DNA from: Lamprobacter sp046541315
GTDB taxonomy: Bacteria; Pseudomonadota; Gammaproteobacteria; Chromatiales; Chromatiaceae
DNA length: 64,000 nucleotides
NCBI RefSeq assembly: GCF_046541315.1
Contig: NZ_JBKHDN010000001.1
Span: 11,996-75,995 of the forward strand
Direction: 5' to 3'
Shown here one piece after another: positions 1 through 7,590 of the stretch; position 1 is the stretch's first letter, and each line of letters opens with the position of its first letter. The translations under genes and the position numbers were made by a program. The notes beneath the pieces are model-generated. The model had not been told where the DNA came from and made no database searches. It worked only from the letters and a program-made list of their open reading frames with translations.

Positions 1-272
1 CCTTCGTCCGAATTGCAGACGATGTACTTCTGACCCGGCTTGCTGCGCGGCATGAAGCTCCACTTCAGCCCGGTTGGAAAACCGGCGCCGCCACGCCCGC
101 GCAGGGCCGAGGTCTTGAGTTCGGCGATGAGCTGGTCCGGATCGGGCTTCTCGCGCAGGATGCGCTCCCATTGCACATAGCCGCCGACGCTGCGATAGCT
201 GTCGAGGGTATGCCGCACCTGGGGGTCGAGGTGCAGGGTGCGGAAGCAAACGGTGTTGTGGTTCTCAGCCAT
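1..272 (-). CDS. nuoF: NADH-quinone oxidoreductase subunit F, N-terminal part (cut by window edge)
   Basis: This is the first 90 residues of the flavoprotein subunit of complex I, which carries FMN, a [4Fe-4S] cluster and the NADH site. The frame starts MAENHNTVCFRTLHLD at the ATG at 272 and runs off the window. The segment LRGRGGAGFPTGLKWSF, the glycine-rich start of the NADH/FMN-binding fold, and the following IVCNSDEG are typical of NuoF/Nqo1. The gene lies 13 bases after nuoE and is the sixth gene of the operon read here. The identification is secure; nothing can be said about the missing C-terminal part. Confidence 0.93.
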   Translation of the reverse strand, partial: MAENHNTVCFRTLHLDPQVRHTLDSYRSVGGYVQWERILREKPDPDQLIAELKTSALRGRGGAGFPTGLKWSFMPRSKPGQKYIVCNSDE

Positions 273-285
273 GGCTCGCGCGCGC

Positions 286-813
286 TCAGTCGAGGTCGTC
301 GATGATCTTGTCGATAGCGTCCGGGGTCACGCACTCGTGATAGGTCTTATCGACCATCACCACCGGGGCGTGCCGGCAGGCACCGAGACATTCGAACTCC
401 TTGAACGTCAGCTTGCCATCGGCGGTGGTGCCGCCAGGGGCGACCTTGTACTTCTTCTCGATATGGTGCATCAGCTCCTCGGCACCGCCGAGCATGCAGG
501 AGACGCTGTTGCAGACGCAGACCTTGTGCCGGCCGACTGGCTCCAGGTCGTACATCGCATAGAAGGTGGCGACCTCGTAGACCGCCGTCTCGGGCATGTC
601 CAGATAGGCGGCGACCTGATCCATCAGCTCGCGGGTCAACCAGCCGCCGTTGTGGTCCTGCACCAGCGTCAGCGCCGGCATCACCGCGGACTGTTTCCAT
701 TCCGGCGGATACTTGGCGACATGCTTGTCGATCTCGGCGCGCAACTCGGGCGTGAGCAACGTCTCCTTGTCGACATCGTGGATGACCGCGAGCGGTGTCG
801 TGCGAAAACTCAT
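286..813 (-). CDS. nuoE: NADH-quinone oxidoreductase subunit E (24 kDa, [2Fe-2S])
   Basis: A 175-residue subunit of the peripheral arm of complex I. It holds the N1a [2Fe-2S] cluster close to the FMN of NuoF. The thioredoxin-like fold carries the expected ligands: CNSVSC (Cx4C) in the middle and, about 36 residues later, CLGAC (Cx3C). The ATG at 813 was chosen because it shares one base with the nuoD stop (TGATG) and gives the usual family length. An open frame continues upstream to 981 but lies inside nuoD. Tight overlap with nuoD and 13 bases to nuoF indicate translational coupling within the operon. Confidence 0.95.
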   Translation of the reverse strand: MSFRTTPLAVIHDVDKETLLTPELRAEIDKHVAKYPPEWKQSAVMPALTLVQDHNGGWLTRELMDQVAAYLDMPETAVYEVATFYAMYDLEPVGRHKVCVCNSVSCMLGGAEELMHHIEKKYKVAPGGTTADGKLTFKEFECLGACRHAPVVMVDKTYHECVTPDAIDKIIDDLD

Positions 814-2072
814 CAGCGGTCGATCTCCCCAAACACGATATCCATGGTGCCGATGATGGCGACCACATCGGCGAGCATGTGGCCCTTGGCCATCTCGTCC
901 ATCGCCGCGAGATGCGGGAAGCCGGGCGCGCGGACTTTCAACCGATAGGGCTTGTTGGCGCCATCGGAGACGATGTAGCAACCGAACTCGCCCTTGGGTG
1001 CCTCAACCGCCGCATAGACCTGGCCCGGCGGCGGGCAGTAGCCCTCGGTGAACAGCTTAAAGTGATGGATCAGCGCCTCCATGTCGTCCTTCATACCGAC
1101 CCGAGTCGGTGGCGCGACCTTATGGTCGTCGACCATCACCGGACCGGGATTGGCGCGCAGCCAATCGATGCACTGCTTGATGATGCGGTTGGACTGGCGC
1201 ATCTCCTCGATGCGGACCAGATAGCGGTCGTAGCAGTCGCCGTTCTGGCCCACCGGGATATCGAAGTCGACCCGGTCATAGGCCGCGTAGGGCTGCATCT
1301 TGCGCAGATCCCAAGCCACTCCTGAGCCGCGCAGCATCGGCCCGGTGAAGCCGATGTTCTTGGCGCGCTCGGCATCGACCACGCCGATGCCGACGGTGCG
1401 CTGCTTCCAAATCCGGTTATCGGTGAGCAGGGTCTCGTACTCATCGACCAGCTTGGGGAAGCGCTCGCTGAAGTCCTCGATGAAATCGAGCAAGGAACCG
1501 CTGCGGGGCTTGTTGAGCCTGCGCATGGTGCGTTTGCCGTGCCACTTGGAGCTTTCCTCGGCGAAGCGCGGCATCTGCTCGGGCAGATCGCGGTAGACCC
1601 CGCCCGGTCGGTAATAGGTCGCATGCAGGCGCGCGCCCGAGACCGCCTCGTAGCAGTCCATCAGGTCCTCGCGCTCGCGGAAGCAATAGAGGAAGACGCT
1701 CATCGCGCCGACATCGAGCGCATGCGCGCCGAGCCACATCAGGTGGTTGAGGATGCGGGTGATCTCGTCGAACAGGGTGCGGATATATTGCGCGCGGATC
1801 GGCGCCTCGATACCCAGCAGTTTCTCGATCGCGCGCACATAGCCGTGCTCGTTGCACATCATCGAGACGTAGTCGAGCCGGTCCATGTAGCCGATGGACT
1901 GGTTGTAGGGCTTGGATTCGGCGAGCTTCTCGGTCGCGCGATGCAACAGCCCGATGTGCGGATCGGCGCGATCGATGACCTCGCCGTCCATCTCCAGCAC
2001 CAGGCGCAGCACCCCGTGCGCGGCCGGATGCTGGGGACCGAAGTTCAGCGTGTAGTTGCGAATCTCAGGCAT
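813..2072 (-). CDS. nuoD: NADH-quinone oxidoreductase subunit D (49 kDa)
   Basis: A 419-residue subunit at the base of the complex I peripheral arm. Together with NuoB it forms the quinone pocket; it descends from the large subunit of NiFe hydrogenases. It opens MPEIRNYTLNFGPQHPAAHG, with the conserved HPAAHG loop that reaches the quinone, and contains HIGLLHRATEKL and the C-terminal DIVFGEIDR. The start at 2072 overlaps the end of nuoC by 8 bases. nuoC and nuoD are separate genes here, unlike the fused nuoCD of E. coli. Length and conservation are normal. Confidence 0.96.
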   Translation of the reverse strand: MPEIRNYTLNFGPQHPAAHGVLRLVLEMDGEVIDRADPHIGLLHRATEKLAESKPYNQSIGYMDRLDYVSMMCNEHGYVRAIEKLLGIEAPIRAQYIRTLFDEITRILNHLMWLGAHALDVGAMSVFLYCFREREDLMDCYEAVSGARLHATYYRPGGVYRDLPEQMPRFAEESSKWHGKRTMRRLNKPRSGSLLDFIEDFSERFPKLVDEYETLLTDNRIWKQRTVGIGVVDAERAKNIGFTGPMLRGSGVAWDLRKMQPYAAYDRVDFDIPVGQNGDCYDRYLVRIEEMRQSNRIIKQCIDWLRANPGPVMVDDHKVAPPTRVGMKDDMEALIHHFKLFTEGYCPPPGQVYAAVEAPKGEFGCYIVSDGANKPYRLKVRAPGFPHLAAMDEMAKGHMLADVVAIIGTMDIVFGEIDR

Positions 2073-2922
2073 TGGCTGCGTCCTTGGCACCGGTGACGGC
2101 CGGATGGTCGTCGCCGAGGTAGCGGCTGTCGTCGCGGATGACCTTGGGCACCAGCACGCGCGGCTCGATCTCGACCGGCTCGTAGACCACGCGCGCCTGC
2201 TCGGGATCGTAGCGCATCGCGACATGGCCGCTGAGCGGGAAGTCCTTGCGGAATGGATGGCCGACGAAGCCGTAGTCGGTGAGGATGCGGCGCAAATCGG
2301 GATGGCCGTCGAAGAGGATGCCGAACAGATCGAAGGCCTCGCGCTCGAACCAATCGGCGGCGGACCAGATCGACACCACCGAGGGCACCAGAGGCTGAGC
2401 GCCGCCGGTGCGCACCACCAGCCGCAGCCGCCAGTTGTGCGCGAGCGAGAGCAGGTGATAGACGACGGCAAAGCGCTCAGGGTGATCGGTCTCGAGCTCG
2501 AGATCGCGATCGACGCCACGGCCGAAGCCGAAGTGCGCGGCCTCGGTGGTCGCCCATTCCGAGAGCCCGTAGGCGGCGTAATCGACGCCGCAGAGGTCGA
2601 TCAGTTGCTCGAAGCCGAAGTCTTGGTCATCGCGCAGCCGCGTGCAGGTCTCGATGAGGGCGCTGGCTGGAACCGCAAGCGTCAGTTCGCCGCGATCGGC
2701 GCTCAGGGAGTGACCGGCGGGAGCGCCTTTGGGCTTGGCTTGAGCGGACTCGGCGTCGCTGGGGTTGGCGTTGCCGGGCTCAGCGTCAGCAGGCTCAGCA
2801 TCGGTCGACTTCGCCTCTGCGTTAGCTGCCGTTGCCGTGAAAGCAGCACTCAGGCGCGCGGCCAGTTCGTCGAGGCGCGCGTCGCCGGTGATGAGGATCG
2901 GATCGGACATGAGTCGGGTCAC
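2065..2922 (-). CDS. nuoC: NADH-quinone oxidoreductase subunit C (30 kDa), with an inserted linker
   Basis: A 285-residue peripheral-arm subunit that packs against NuoD. The C-terminal two thirds carry the family signature ERE(A)FDLFGILFDGHPDLR followed by GHPFRKDFPL. Between a short N-terminal helix (about residues 12-30) and the conserved core, residues 33-71 form a low-complexity Ala/Glu/Asp/Pro linker with repeated DAEP and NPSDAE-like units, which is not part of the normal family core. Two starts are possible: GTG at 2922, which overlaps the nuoB stop by four bases (GTGA), or ATG at 2910. I use the overlapping GTG; neither has a strong Shine-Dalgarno sequence. Confidence 0.92.
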   Translation of the reverse strand: MTRLMSDPILITGDARLDELAARLSAAFTATAANAEAKSTDAEPADAEPGNANPSDAESAQAKPKGAPAGHSLSADRGELTLAVPASALIETCTRLRDDQDFGFEQLIDLCGVDYAAYGLSEWATTEAAHFGFGRGVDRDLELETDHPERFAVVYHLLSLAHNWRLRLVVRTGGAQPLVPSVVSIWSAADWFEREAFDLFGILFDGHPDLRRILTDYGFVGHPFRKDFPLSGHVAMRYDPEQARVVYEPVEIEPRVLVPKVIRDDSRYLGDDHPAVTGAKDAANA

Positions 2923-3395
2923 CGCGCGATGGTGTTGGTGCGGCGGATCTTGTTCTGCAGCTGCAAGATGCCGTAGAGCAAGGCCTCCGCCGTTGGCGGA
3001 CAGCCGGGCACATAGACATCCACCGGCACGATGCGATCGCAGCCGCGCACCACCGAATAGGAGTAGTGATAGTAGCCACCACCATTAGCGCAGGAACCCA
3101 TCGAGATCACCCAGCGCGGCTCGGCCATCTGGTCATAGACCTTGCGCAAGGCCGGTGCCATCTTGTTGACCAGGGTGCCGGCGACGATCATCACATCGGA
3201 CTGGCGCGGACTCGGGCGGAAGATGATGCCGAAGCGATCCAGGTCATAGCGCGCGGCGCCGGCGTGCATCATCTCCACCGCGCAACAGGCCAAACCGAAG
3301 GTCATCGGCCACAGCGAGCCAGTGCGCGCCCAGTTGATCAACTTGTCGGCGGTGGTGGTGACCACGCCCTCTTCGAGAATGCCTTCGATACCCAT
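2919..3395 (-). CDS. nuoB: NADH-quinone oxidoreductase subunit B (20 kDa, cluster N2)
   Basis: A 158-residue subunit that binds the terminal [4Fe-4S] cluster N2, which passes electrons to quinone. Ligand motifs are visible: the tandem cysteines in GLACCAVEMMHAG, the Cys of MGSCANGGGYYHYSYS, and the Cys-Pro-Pro in YVPGCPPTAEALLYGI. A purine-rich GAGGGGG stands about 6 bases before the ATG at 3395. The C-terminus is short (QLQNKIRRTNTIAR) as in many proteobacterial forms. It follows nuoA by 55 bases and overlaps nuoC. Confidence 0.97.
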   Translation of the reverse strand: MGIEGILEEGVVTTTADKLINWARTGSLWPMTFGLACCAVEMMHAGAARYDLDRFGIIFRPSPRQSDVMIVAGTLVNKMAPALRKVYDQMAEPRWVISMGSCANGGGYYHYSYSVVRGCDRIVPVDVYVPGCPPTAEALLYGILQLQNKIRRTNTIAR

Positions 3396-3450
3396 CTAGC
3401 CCCCTCTTTAACTCAGCCGCTCGCTCGTGCCGACGGTTAGGTGTCGCCGG

Positions 3451-3807
3451 TCATTCCCAGTCGAGGGCGCCCTTGCGCCATTCGTAGATGAAGCCGACGA
3501 CGAGAATACCCAAGAACACGGACATGGCGAGCAATCCCGCTGTTCCCAAGTCCTCGAGCACCACGGCCCAGGGAAACAGGAAGGCAATCTCGAGATCGAA
3601 CAGGATGAAGAGGATGGCGACCAGGTAGTAGCGCACATCGAACTTCATGCGCGCGCTCTCGAAGGCGTCGAAGCCACACTCGTAAGGAGCATCCTTCTCG
3701 GGATCAGGCCGGCGCGGGCCGAGCAGCATGCCGAGCGCGCGGGGCGCGAAGCCGATCAGAATCGCGACCGCCAGGAAGATCAAGATATGGAGATAGTTCT
3801 CTAACAT
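3451..3807 (-). CDS. nuoA: NADH-quinone oxidoreductase subunit A
   Basis: A 118-residue, three-helix membrane subunit at the junction of the arms of complex I. It starts MLENYLHILIFLAVAI. The conserved loop KDAPYECGFDAFESARMKFDVRY holds the Cys-Gly-Phe-Asp motif near the quinone cavity, and two further membrane helices follow (YYLVAILFILFDLEIAFLFPW; GLLAMSVFLGILVVGFIYEW). It is the promoter-proximal gene of the operon. The sigma70-type promoter at 3859-3887 places its leader at about 44 bases. Confidence 0.96.
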   Translation of the reverse strand: MLENYLHILIFLAVAILIGFAPRALGMLLGPRRPDPEKDAPYECGFDAFESARMKFDVRYYLVAILFILFDLEIAFLFPWAVVLEDLGTAGLLAMSVFLGILVVGFIYEWRKGALDWE

Positions 3808-3854
3808 CTAGCGGTGGCTCCAGGACGTTGGTCGTTTTAGGCGACGAAAACCTT

Positions 3855-3874
3855 CTGCATGCTAGTGCATGCAG
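3855..3874. promoter_or_regulatory. Perfect inverted repeat over the nuo -10 box, possible operator
   Basis: CTGCATGC (3855-3862), spacer TAGT, GCATGCAG (3867-3874). The arms match perfectly and the repeat covers the -10 hexamer of the nuo promoter. A dimeric repressor bound here would exclude RNA polymerase. The regulator is unknown, and a chance palindrome is possible. Confidence 0.45.
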
Positions 3875-3887
3875 CCCTGACTGTCAA
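3859..3887 (-). promoter_or_regulatory. Sigma70-type promoter of the nuo operon
   Basis: Read on the minus strand, a perfect -35 hexamer TTGACA (plus positions 3882-3887) is followed after exactly 17 bases by the -10 hexamer TAGCAT (3859-3864). The expected transcript start is near 3851, about 44 bases before nuoA. The -10 box lies inside a perfect 8-bp inverted repeat at 3855-3874. Confidence 0.8.
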
Positions 3888-3942
3888 CCAACTGAAACAA
3901 CGCAAAACCATGATAATCAATGAGTTGACAGGGTGTCGCCGA

Positions 3943-3974
3943 TAAAAAAGGCGACCCCGCAAGCGGGTGTCGCC
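3943..3974 (-). terminator. Rho-independent terminator after tRNA-Leu
   Basis: On the minus strand a GGCGACACCCGC-type stem (3950-3974, loop around the central AAGC) is followed by six T residues (plus A run 3944-3949). It ends the tRNA-Leu transcript before the nuo promoter. A second copy of GGGTGTCGCC at 3931-3940 could form a competing hairpin. Confidence 0.85.
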
Positions 3975-3983
3975 TTGTCTGAT

Positions 3984-4068
3984 TGGTGCCGACGGCCGGA
4001 CTCGAACCGGCACGGCTTGCGCCACTGCCCCCTCAAGACAGCGTGTCTACCAATTCCACCACGTCGGC
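3984..4068 (-). tRNA. tRNA-Leu(GAG)
   Basis: An 85-nt class II tRNA. The acceptor stem GCCGACG pairs with CGTCGGC, the CCA end is encoded (plus TGG at 3984-3986), the D arm is GGTGGAATTGGTAGAC-like, the anticodon loop is TTGAGGG giving anticodon GAG (reads CTC/CTT), and there is an extended variable arm and GGTTCGAGTCC T arm. It lies alone between secG and nuoA and has its own terminator. Confidence 0.95.
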
Positions 4069-4142
4069 AAATTCATCCTGTCTATTATCGCAGATGTCGT
4101 GACTGACAGGTTACGTAATTTTCGCCTCGTCTCAAATCGCGC

Positions 4143-4688
4143 CTAATCGACCGGCGGCAACTCGCTTTGCGAATCGGCTGGGTTGGTCCCATCCTGCTCG
4201 CGGTTCGCGCTGTCCGTCGCTGCGGGCGGCAGATCGGACGCTCCGTCACCGGGCACCTCGGCATTCTCGGACGGCGCGGGCAGATCATCGACCGCTGGCA
4301 CCTCCTCGGAGGCTGGCCCGGGCGCTGACTCAGGGGTTGGCCCCGGGGCTGACTCGGGTGCTGACTCGGGAATCGGCGGTCCGTCTCGCGGTCCCTCTTG
4401 CTCCGGAGCGACAGGAATCGGCCTGTCGAGGTCATCCATGAGCCCTTCCGGTTCACCGACGCGGGCGGCAAAGTAGGCCAGCACGATACTGGTCAAGAAG
4501 AACAGGATGGCCAGGATCGCGGTCGAGCGCGAGAGAAAAGAGCCGGAACCCTGCGCACCAAAGACCGTCGACGAGGCACCACTGCCGAACGCCGCGCCGG
4601 CATCGGCACCCTTGCCATGCTGGAGCAGCACGAGCGTGATGATGCCAATCGCGAGGACGAGATGGAGGACGGTCAATATGAGCTGCAT
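4143..4688 (-). CDS. secG: Preprotein translocase subunit SecG with a long acidic/proline-rich tail
   Basis: SecG assists SecYE-mediated protein export. The core starts MQLILTVLHLVLAIGIITLV at the ATG at 4688, followed by the conserved loop QHGKGADAGAAFGSGASST and VFGAQGSGSFLSRSTAIL, then a second membrane helix (AILAILFFLTSIVLAYFAA). With 181 residues it is much longer than the roughly 110 of E. coli; the excess is a disordered tail from about residue 85, rich in Pro, Glu, Asp, Ser and Ala with ESAPES/ESAPGP units. It lies 62 bases downstream of tpiA, the usual tpiA-secG order. Confidence 0.93.
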   Translation of the reverse strand: MQLILTVLHLVLAIGIITLVLLQHGKGADAGAAFGSGASSTVFGAQGSGSFLSRSTAILAILFFLTSIVLAYFAARVGEPEGLMDDLDRPIPVAPEQEGPRDGPPIPESAPESAPGPTPESAPGPASEEVPAVDDLPAPSENAEVPGDGASDLPPAATDSANREQDGTNPADSQSELPPVD

Positions 4689-4751
4689 GAGGGGTCTCGG
4701 TCTCGATCTCGGTCTGGGCGGTGGCTCGGCGGATGCCAAGCCCGCATCGGT

Positions 4752-5516
4752 TTAGGCGTTCGCATCGCCCGCCTTGCATATCGCCAGGAAGTCAGCCGCC
4801 TTGAGTGCTGCCCCACCGATGAGACCGCCATCGATATCGGCCTGTGCCATCAACTCGAGCGCGTTACCGGGCTTCATGCTGCCACCATAGAGGATGCGCA
4901 ATTCGGCCGCGACCTCAGGGTCCTTCTTGGCGACGCGCTGGCGCAGGAAGGCATGCACCTCTTGCGCCTGCTCCGGGGTGGCGGTGACGCCGGTCCCGAT
5001 GGCCCACACCGGCTCGTAGGCGATCACGCCTTTCGCCAGCTCGGCAACGCCGCCGGGCAACTCGAGCACCGCGTCGAGATGGCGGGCGACCACCTCCTCG
5101 GTCTTGCCCTGCTCACGCTCCTCGAGCGTCTCGCCGACACAGAGGATGGGCGTCAAGCCATGGGCCGTGACCATCTGATACTTGCGCGCGATCACGGCAT
5201 CGGTCTCGGCATTGAACAGGCGCCGCTCGGAATGACCGACGATCGCGTAGGTACAGCCGAAATCCTTCAGCATGGTCGCTGAAACCTGACCGGTGAAGGC
5301 GCCGTCTTCCTCGCGCGAGCAATCCTGCGAGCCGTAGCGGATGGGGGTCCCGCTCAGCATCTCCTCGGCGATATGGAGATAGGGAAACGGCGGACACACC
5401 GCGACCTCGGAGGCCTCGATATCGCCGAGGCCGGCCTTGATGGCAGTCAACAGCTCGGCCGTCATGACCTTGCTGCCATTCATCTTCCAGTTTCCCGCGA
5501 TCAGGGGCTGACGCAT
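4752..5516 (-). CDS. tpiA: Triosephosphate isomerase
   Basis: A 254-residue enzyme that interconverts dihydroxyacetone phosphate and glyceraldehyde 3-phosphate, used in glycolysis, gluconeogenesis and the Calvin cycle. It starts MRQPLIAGNWKMNGS, which includes the catalytic Lys. The catalytic His is in AIVGHSERR and the catalytic Glu in AYEPVWAIGTG; the phosphate loop LYGGSMKPGN is also present. The ATG at 5516 gives the standard N-terminus; upstream in-frame codons are not conserved. It is followed by secG and diverges from smpB. Confidence 0.97.
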   Translation of the reverse strand: MRQPLIAGNWKMNGSKVMTAELLTAIKAGLGDIEASEVAVCPPFPYLHIAEEMLSGTPIRYGSQDCSREEDGAFTGQVSATMLKDFGCTYAIVGHSERRLFNAETDAVIARKYQMVTAHGLTPILCVGETLEEREQGKTEEVVARHLDAVLELPGGVAELAKGVIAYEPVWAIGTGVTATPEQAQEVHAFLRQRVAKKDPEVAAELRILYGGSMKPGNALELMAQADIDGGLIGGAALKAADFLAICKAGDANA

Positions 5517-5629
5517 GACTGTCTCCCGAAGAAAAGAGCCGATCATTCTAACGGCCTCCATGGGGCCGCGCAAGCGCGTGGCGAAGAAAGTTGTTTCCGT
5601 CGCGGCGCCCAGTGGCTTAGACTGTGGCG

Positions 5630-6109
5630 ATGGCGAAAGGCAAGAAAAAAACCAGTACCCCCAGCAGCACCATCGCGCTGAACAAGCAGGCCAAGCACGA
5701 ATATCAGGTCGAACAGCGCCACGAGGCGGGCCTCGTCCTCGAGGGCTGGGAGGTCAAGAGCATGCGCGCCGGACGCGTCCAGCTCAAGGAGGCCTACGTC
5801 AAGATCCTGCATGGCGAGGGCTTTTTGATCGGCTGTCATATCTCCCCGCTGCCATCGGCCTCGACCCATGTCGATCCGGACCCGACGCGCACCCGCAAGC
5901 TGCTCTTAAAGCGCACCGAACTCAGCCGCCTGATCGGCCAGACCGAGCGCGCCGGCTACACGCTCGTGCCCCTGGCGCTCTACTGGAAGCGCGGCCGCGC
6001 CAAGCTCGAGATCGGGCTGGCCAAGGGCAAGAAATTGCACGACAAGCGCGCCGACGCCAAGGAGCGCGACTGGCAGCGCGAAAAGGAGCGCCTCTTCAAG
6101 CAGCACTAG
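5630..6109 (+). CDS. smpB: SsrA-binding protein SmpB
   Basis: A 159-residue RNA-binding protein that brings tmRNA to stalled ribosomes for trans-translation. The family core is clear: ALNKQAKHEYQVEQRHEAGL, then LEGWEVKSMRAGRVQLKEAYV (OB-type barrel contacting the tmRNA T arm), and a basic C-terminal tail KLHDKRADAKERDWQREKER that enters the decoding centre. ATG 5630 is preferred over an in-frame GTG two codons upstream. No tmRNA gene is seen nearby. It converges with the truncated ggt fragment. Confidence 0.96.
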   Translation: MAKGKKKTSTPSSTIALNKQAKHEYQVEQRHEAGLVLEGWEVKSMRAGRVQLKEAYVKILHGEGFLIGCHISPLPSASTHVDPDPTRTRKLLLKRTELSRLIGQTERAGYTLVPLALYWKRGRAKLEIGLAKGKKLHDKRADAKERDWQREKERLFKQH

Positions 6110-6124
6110 ACCGGCCTGCGCAGG

Positions 6125-6613
6125 TCAAGGCGCTAGCGCCCGCACCTCGGCCTTGCCGATGCCACGCGGTCCATTCAGCGAGGCCTTCGGGATCAAGGCG
6201 CCGCTGTCATCCAGATAGAGGTCGCGGGTCGCCGCGAGCGGGGCCCGCTCGCGACCATCGATCATCCAATCCCGGCCGTCGGCGGCGCGGTGCAACAGCC
6301 AAAAACCGCCACCGCCAAGCCCCGAGCCGTAGGGCTCGACCACGGCCAGCACCGCGCTGATCGCCACCGCCGCATCAAAGGCATTGCCGCCGGCTTCCAG
6401 CAAGGCCAGCCCGGCCTCGGTCGCCGCTGGATGCGCGCTCGCCACCGCCTGCGCTGGCGGGCGCGGAGGCTCCACCGATTCGGTCAGCGGCCCCGTGCCG
6501 GCTGGGGTCCAGACCGGCAGCAACCAGAGCGGCAGCAACGCCGCCAGCAGCAGCAAGCGGTTGCGCGCGGCGCAAAAAAGGCCCCCGTCGGGAGCCTTGG
6601 CGTGGGTTGGCAT
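6125..6613 (-). pseudogene. Truncated gamma-glutamyltransferase (N-terminal remnant)
   Basis: The frame encodes an N-terminal membrane or signal segment (RLLLLAALLPLWLLPVW) followed by the start of a gamma-glutamyltranspeptidase: HPAATEAGLALLEAGGNAFD, AISAVLAVVEPYGSGLGGGG and a DGRERAPLAATRDLYLD block. It stops after about 162 residues at GPRGIGKAEVRALAP, where intact enzymes continue for roughly 400 more, including the nucleophile Thr and the small subunit. Only 15 bases remain to the convergent smpB end, so the rest is absent. The ATG at 6613 would place the ferredoxin terminator inside the gene; a TTG or CTG just before the hydrophobic stretch is an alternative start. I infer a decayed gene. 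Confidence 0.75.
6574..6596 (-). terminator. Rho-independent terminator after the ferredoxin gene
   Basis: On the minus strand GGCTCCC-GAC-GGGGGCC (plus 6580-6596, one G-T pair) is followed by six T residues (plus 6574-6579). It lies about 110 bases after the fdx stop and inside the 5' end of the ggt remnant. Confidence 0.75.
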
Positions 6614-6703
6614 CCAGCCTAGAAGGCGTCCATCAACGACTTGCCGAGCTGAGAGCCAGTGCCTGGCAATCATCGGCAAGCAGAACATGGACGGCCTCTT
6701 GGG

Positions 6704-6958
6704 TCAGCTCGACTCACCCGTGATGCGCTCATACTTGGCGCGCAGTTCTTCCTCGGTCTCCTTGTGGTCCGGATCGACGATGATGCAGTCGACCGGGCAG
6801 ACCTCGACACACTGCGAGGTCTCGTAGTGACCGACGCATTCGGTGCACAGATCCGGCTCGATGACGTAGATCTCGTCACCTTGCGAGATGGCGCCATTCG
6901 GGCACTCGGGCTCGCAGACATCGCAGTTGATGCATTCGTCGGTGATGATAAGCGCCAT
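6704..6958 (-). CDS. fdx: 2[4Fe-4S] ferredoxin, Chromatium (Alvin) type
   Basis: An 84-residue electron carrier. It starts MALIITDECINCDVCEPECP with the first Cx2Cx2CxxxCP motif; the second cluster region is LCTECVGHYETSQCVEVCP, in which the two middle cysteines are separated by an eight-residue loop instead of two residues. That insertion and the C-terminal helix EELRAKYERITGE define the Allochromatium vinosum-type ferredoxins (YfhL group). From memory the sequence is nearly identical to the A. vinosum protein. The ATG at 6958 begins the conserved N-terminus. It follows coaD, as in many gammaproteobacteria. Confidence 0.95.
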   Translation of the reverse strand: MALIITDECINCDVCEPECPNGAISQGDEIYVIEPDLCTECVGHYETSQCVEVCPVDCIIVDPDHKETEEELRAKYERITGESS

Positions 6959-7042
6959 GGTTGGACTCCTATAGATGTCAGAAATAAAGCCTGCGGAGAT
7001 TACCAGCGTCCGTTGGCTGGGGACATTGGGATGGCGCAAAGT

Positions 7043-7519
7043 TTATCCAAACCTTTGCCGCAATGCAGCATGCACGCTGGCATCGACGAACCCCGAGACG
7101 TCGCCCCCCAGACGCGCGATCTGCTTGACCAGCGACGACGAGATATAGGCATATTGCTCCGCCGGGGTCAGAAACAGGGTTTCGATCTCTGGCGCCATGC
7201 GCCGGTTCATGCCGGCAAGCTGGAACTCGTACTCGAAGTCGGAGACCGCGCGCAGGCCGCGCATGATCACATGGACCTGCATCGAGCGCGCAAAATCCAC
7301 CAGCAGGCCAGAGAAGGGCACGACCTCGACATTCTCCATCGCCTCGCAGATGGTTCGCGCCAGCGCAACCCGTTCCTCCGCAGAAAAGGTCGGGTGCTTG
7401 GCGCTGTCGCGCGCCACCGCCACGATCACGCGGTCGAACAACCGCGAGGCGCGATCGATGAGATCGCTATGGCCATTGGTCATCGGGTCGAAAGACCCCG
7501 GATAGACGACGCTACGCAA
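7043..7519 (-). CDS. coaD: Phosphopantetheine adenylyltransferase
   Basis: This enzyme transfers AMP to 4'-phosphopantetheine, the penultimate step of CoA synthesis. It has the nucleotidyltransferase motif VVYPGSFDPMTNGHSDLI with the TNGH ATP site, ISSSLVKQIARLGGDVSGFV near the C-terminus, and PTFSAEERVAL. I choose the TTG at 7519 (LRSVVYPGSF), because the family begins two or three residues before VYPGSFDP and no ATG or GTG exists there; this gives 158 residues, close to the E. coli length. In-frame ATGs at 7570 and 7594 would add a non-conserved extension. It is followed by fdx. Confidence 0.92.
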   Translation of the reverse strand: MRSVVYPGSFDPMTNGHSDLIDRASRLFDRVIVAVARDSAKHPTFSAEERVALARTICEAMENVEVVPFSGLLVDFARSMQVHVIMRGLRAVSDFEYEFQLAGMNRRMAPEIETLFLTPAEQYAYISSSLVKQIARLGGDVSGFVDASVHAALRQRFG

Positions 7520-7590
7520 GCTCTGTGCCCTTGGTGAGGTGGGTCGGGGCCGCGAAGCATAACAAATCATGACCGGCCAAACCGGCCCGA

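Noticed and set aside
3837..4025. 62-codon open frame on the minus strand
   Set aside because: Overlaps tRNA-Leu, its terminator and the nuo promoter.
5517..5629. Search for a tmRNA gene near smpB
   Set aside because: The short gaps on either side of smpB hold no tRNA-like ends or tag-peptide frame.
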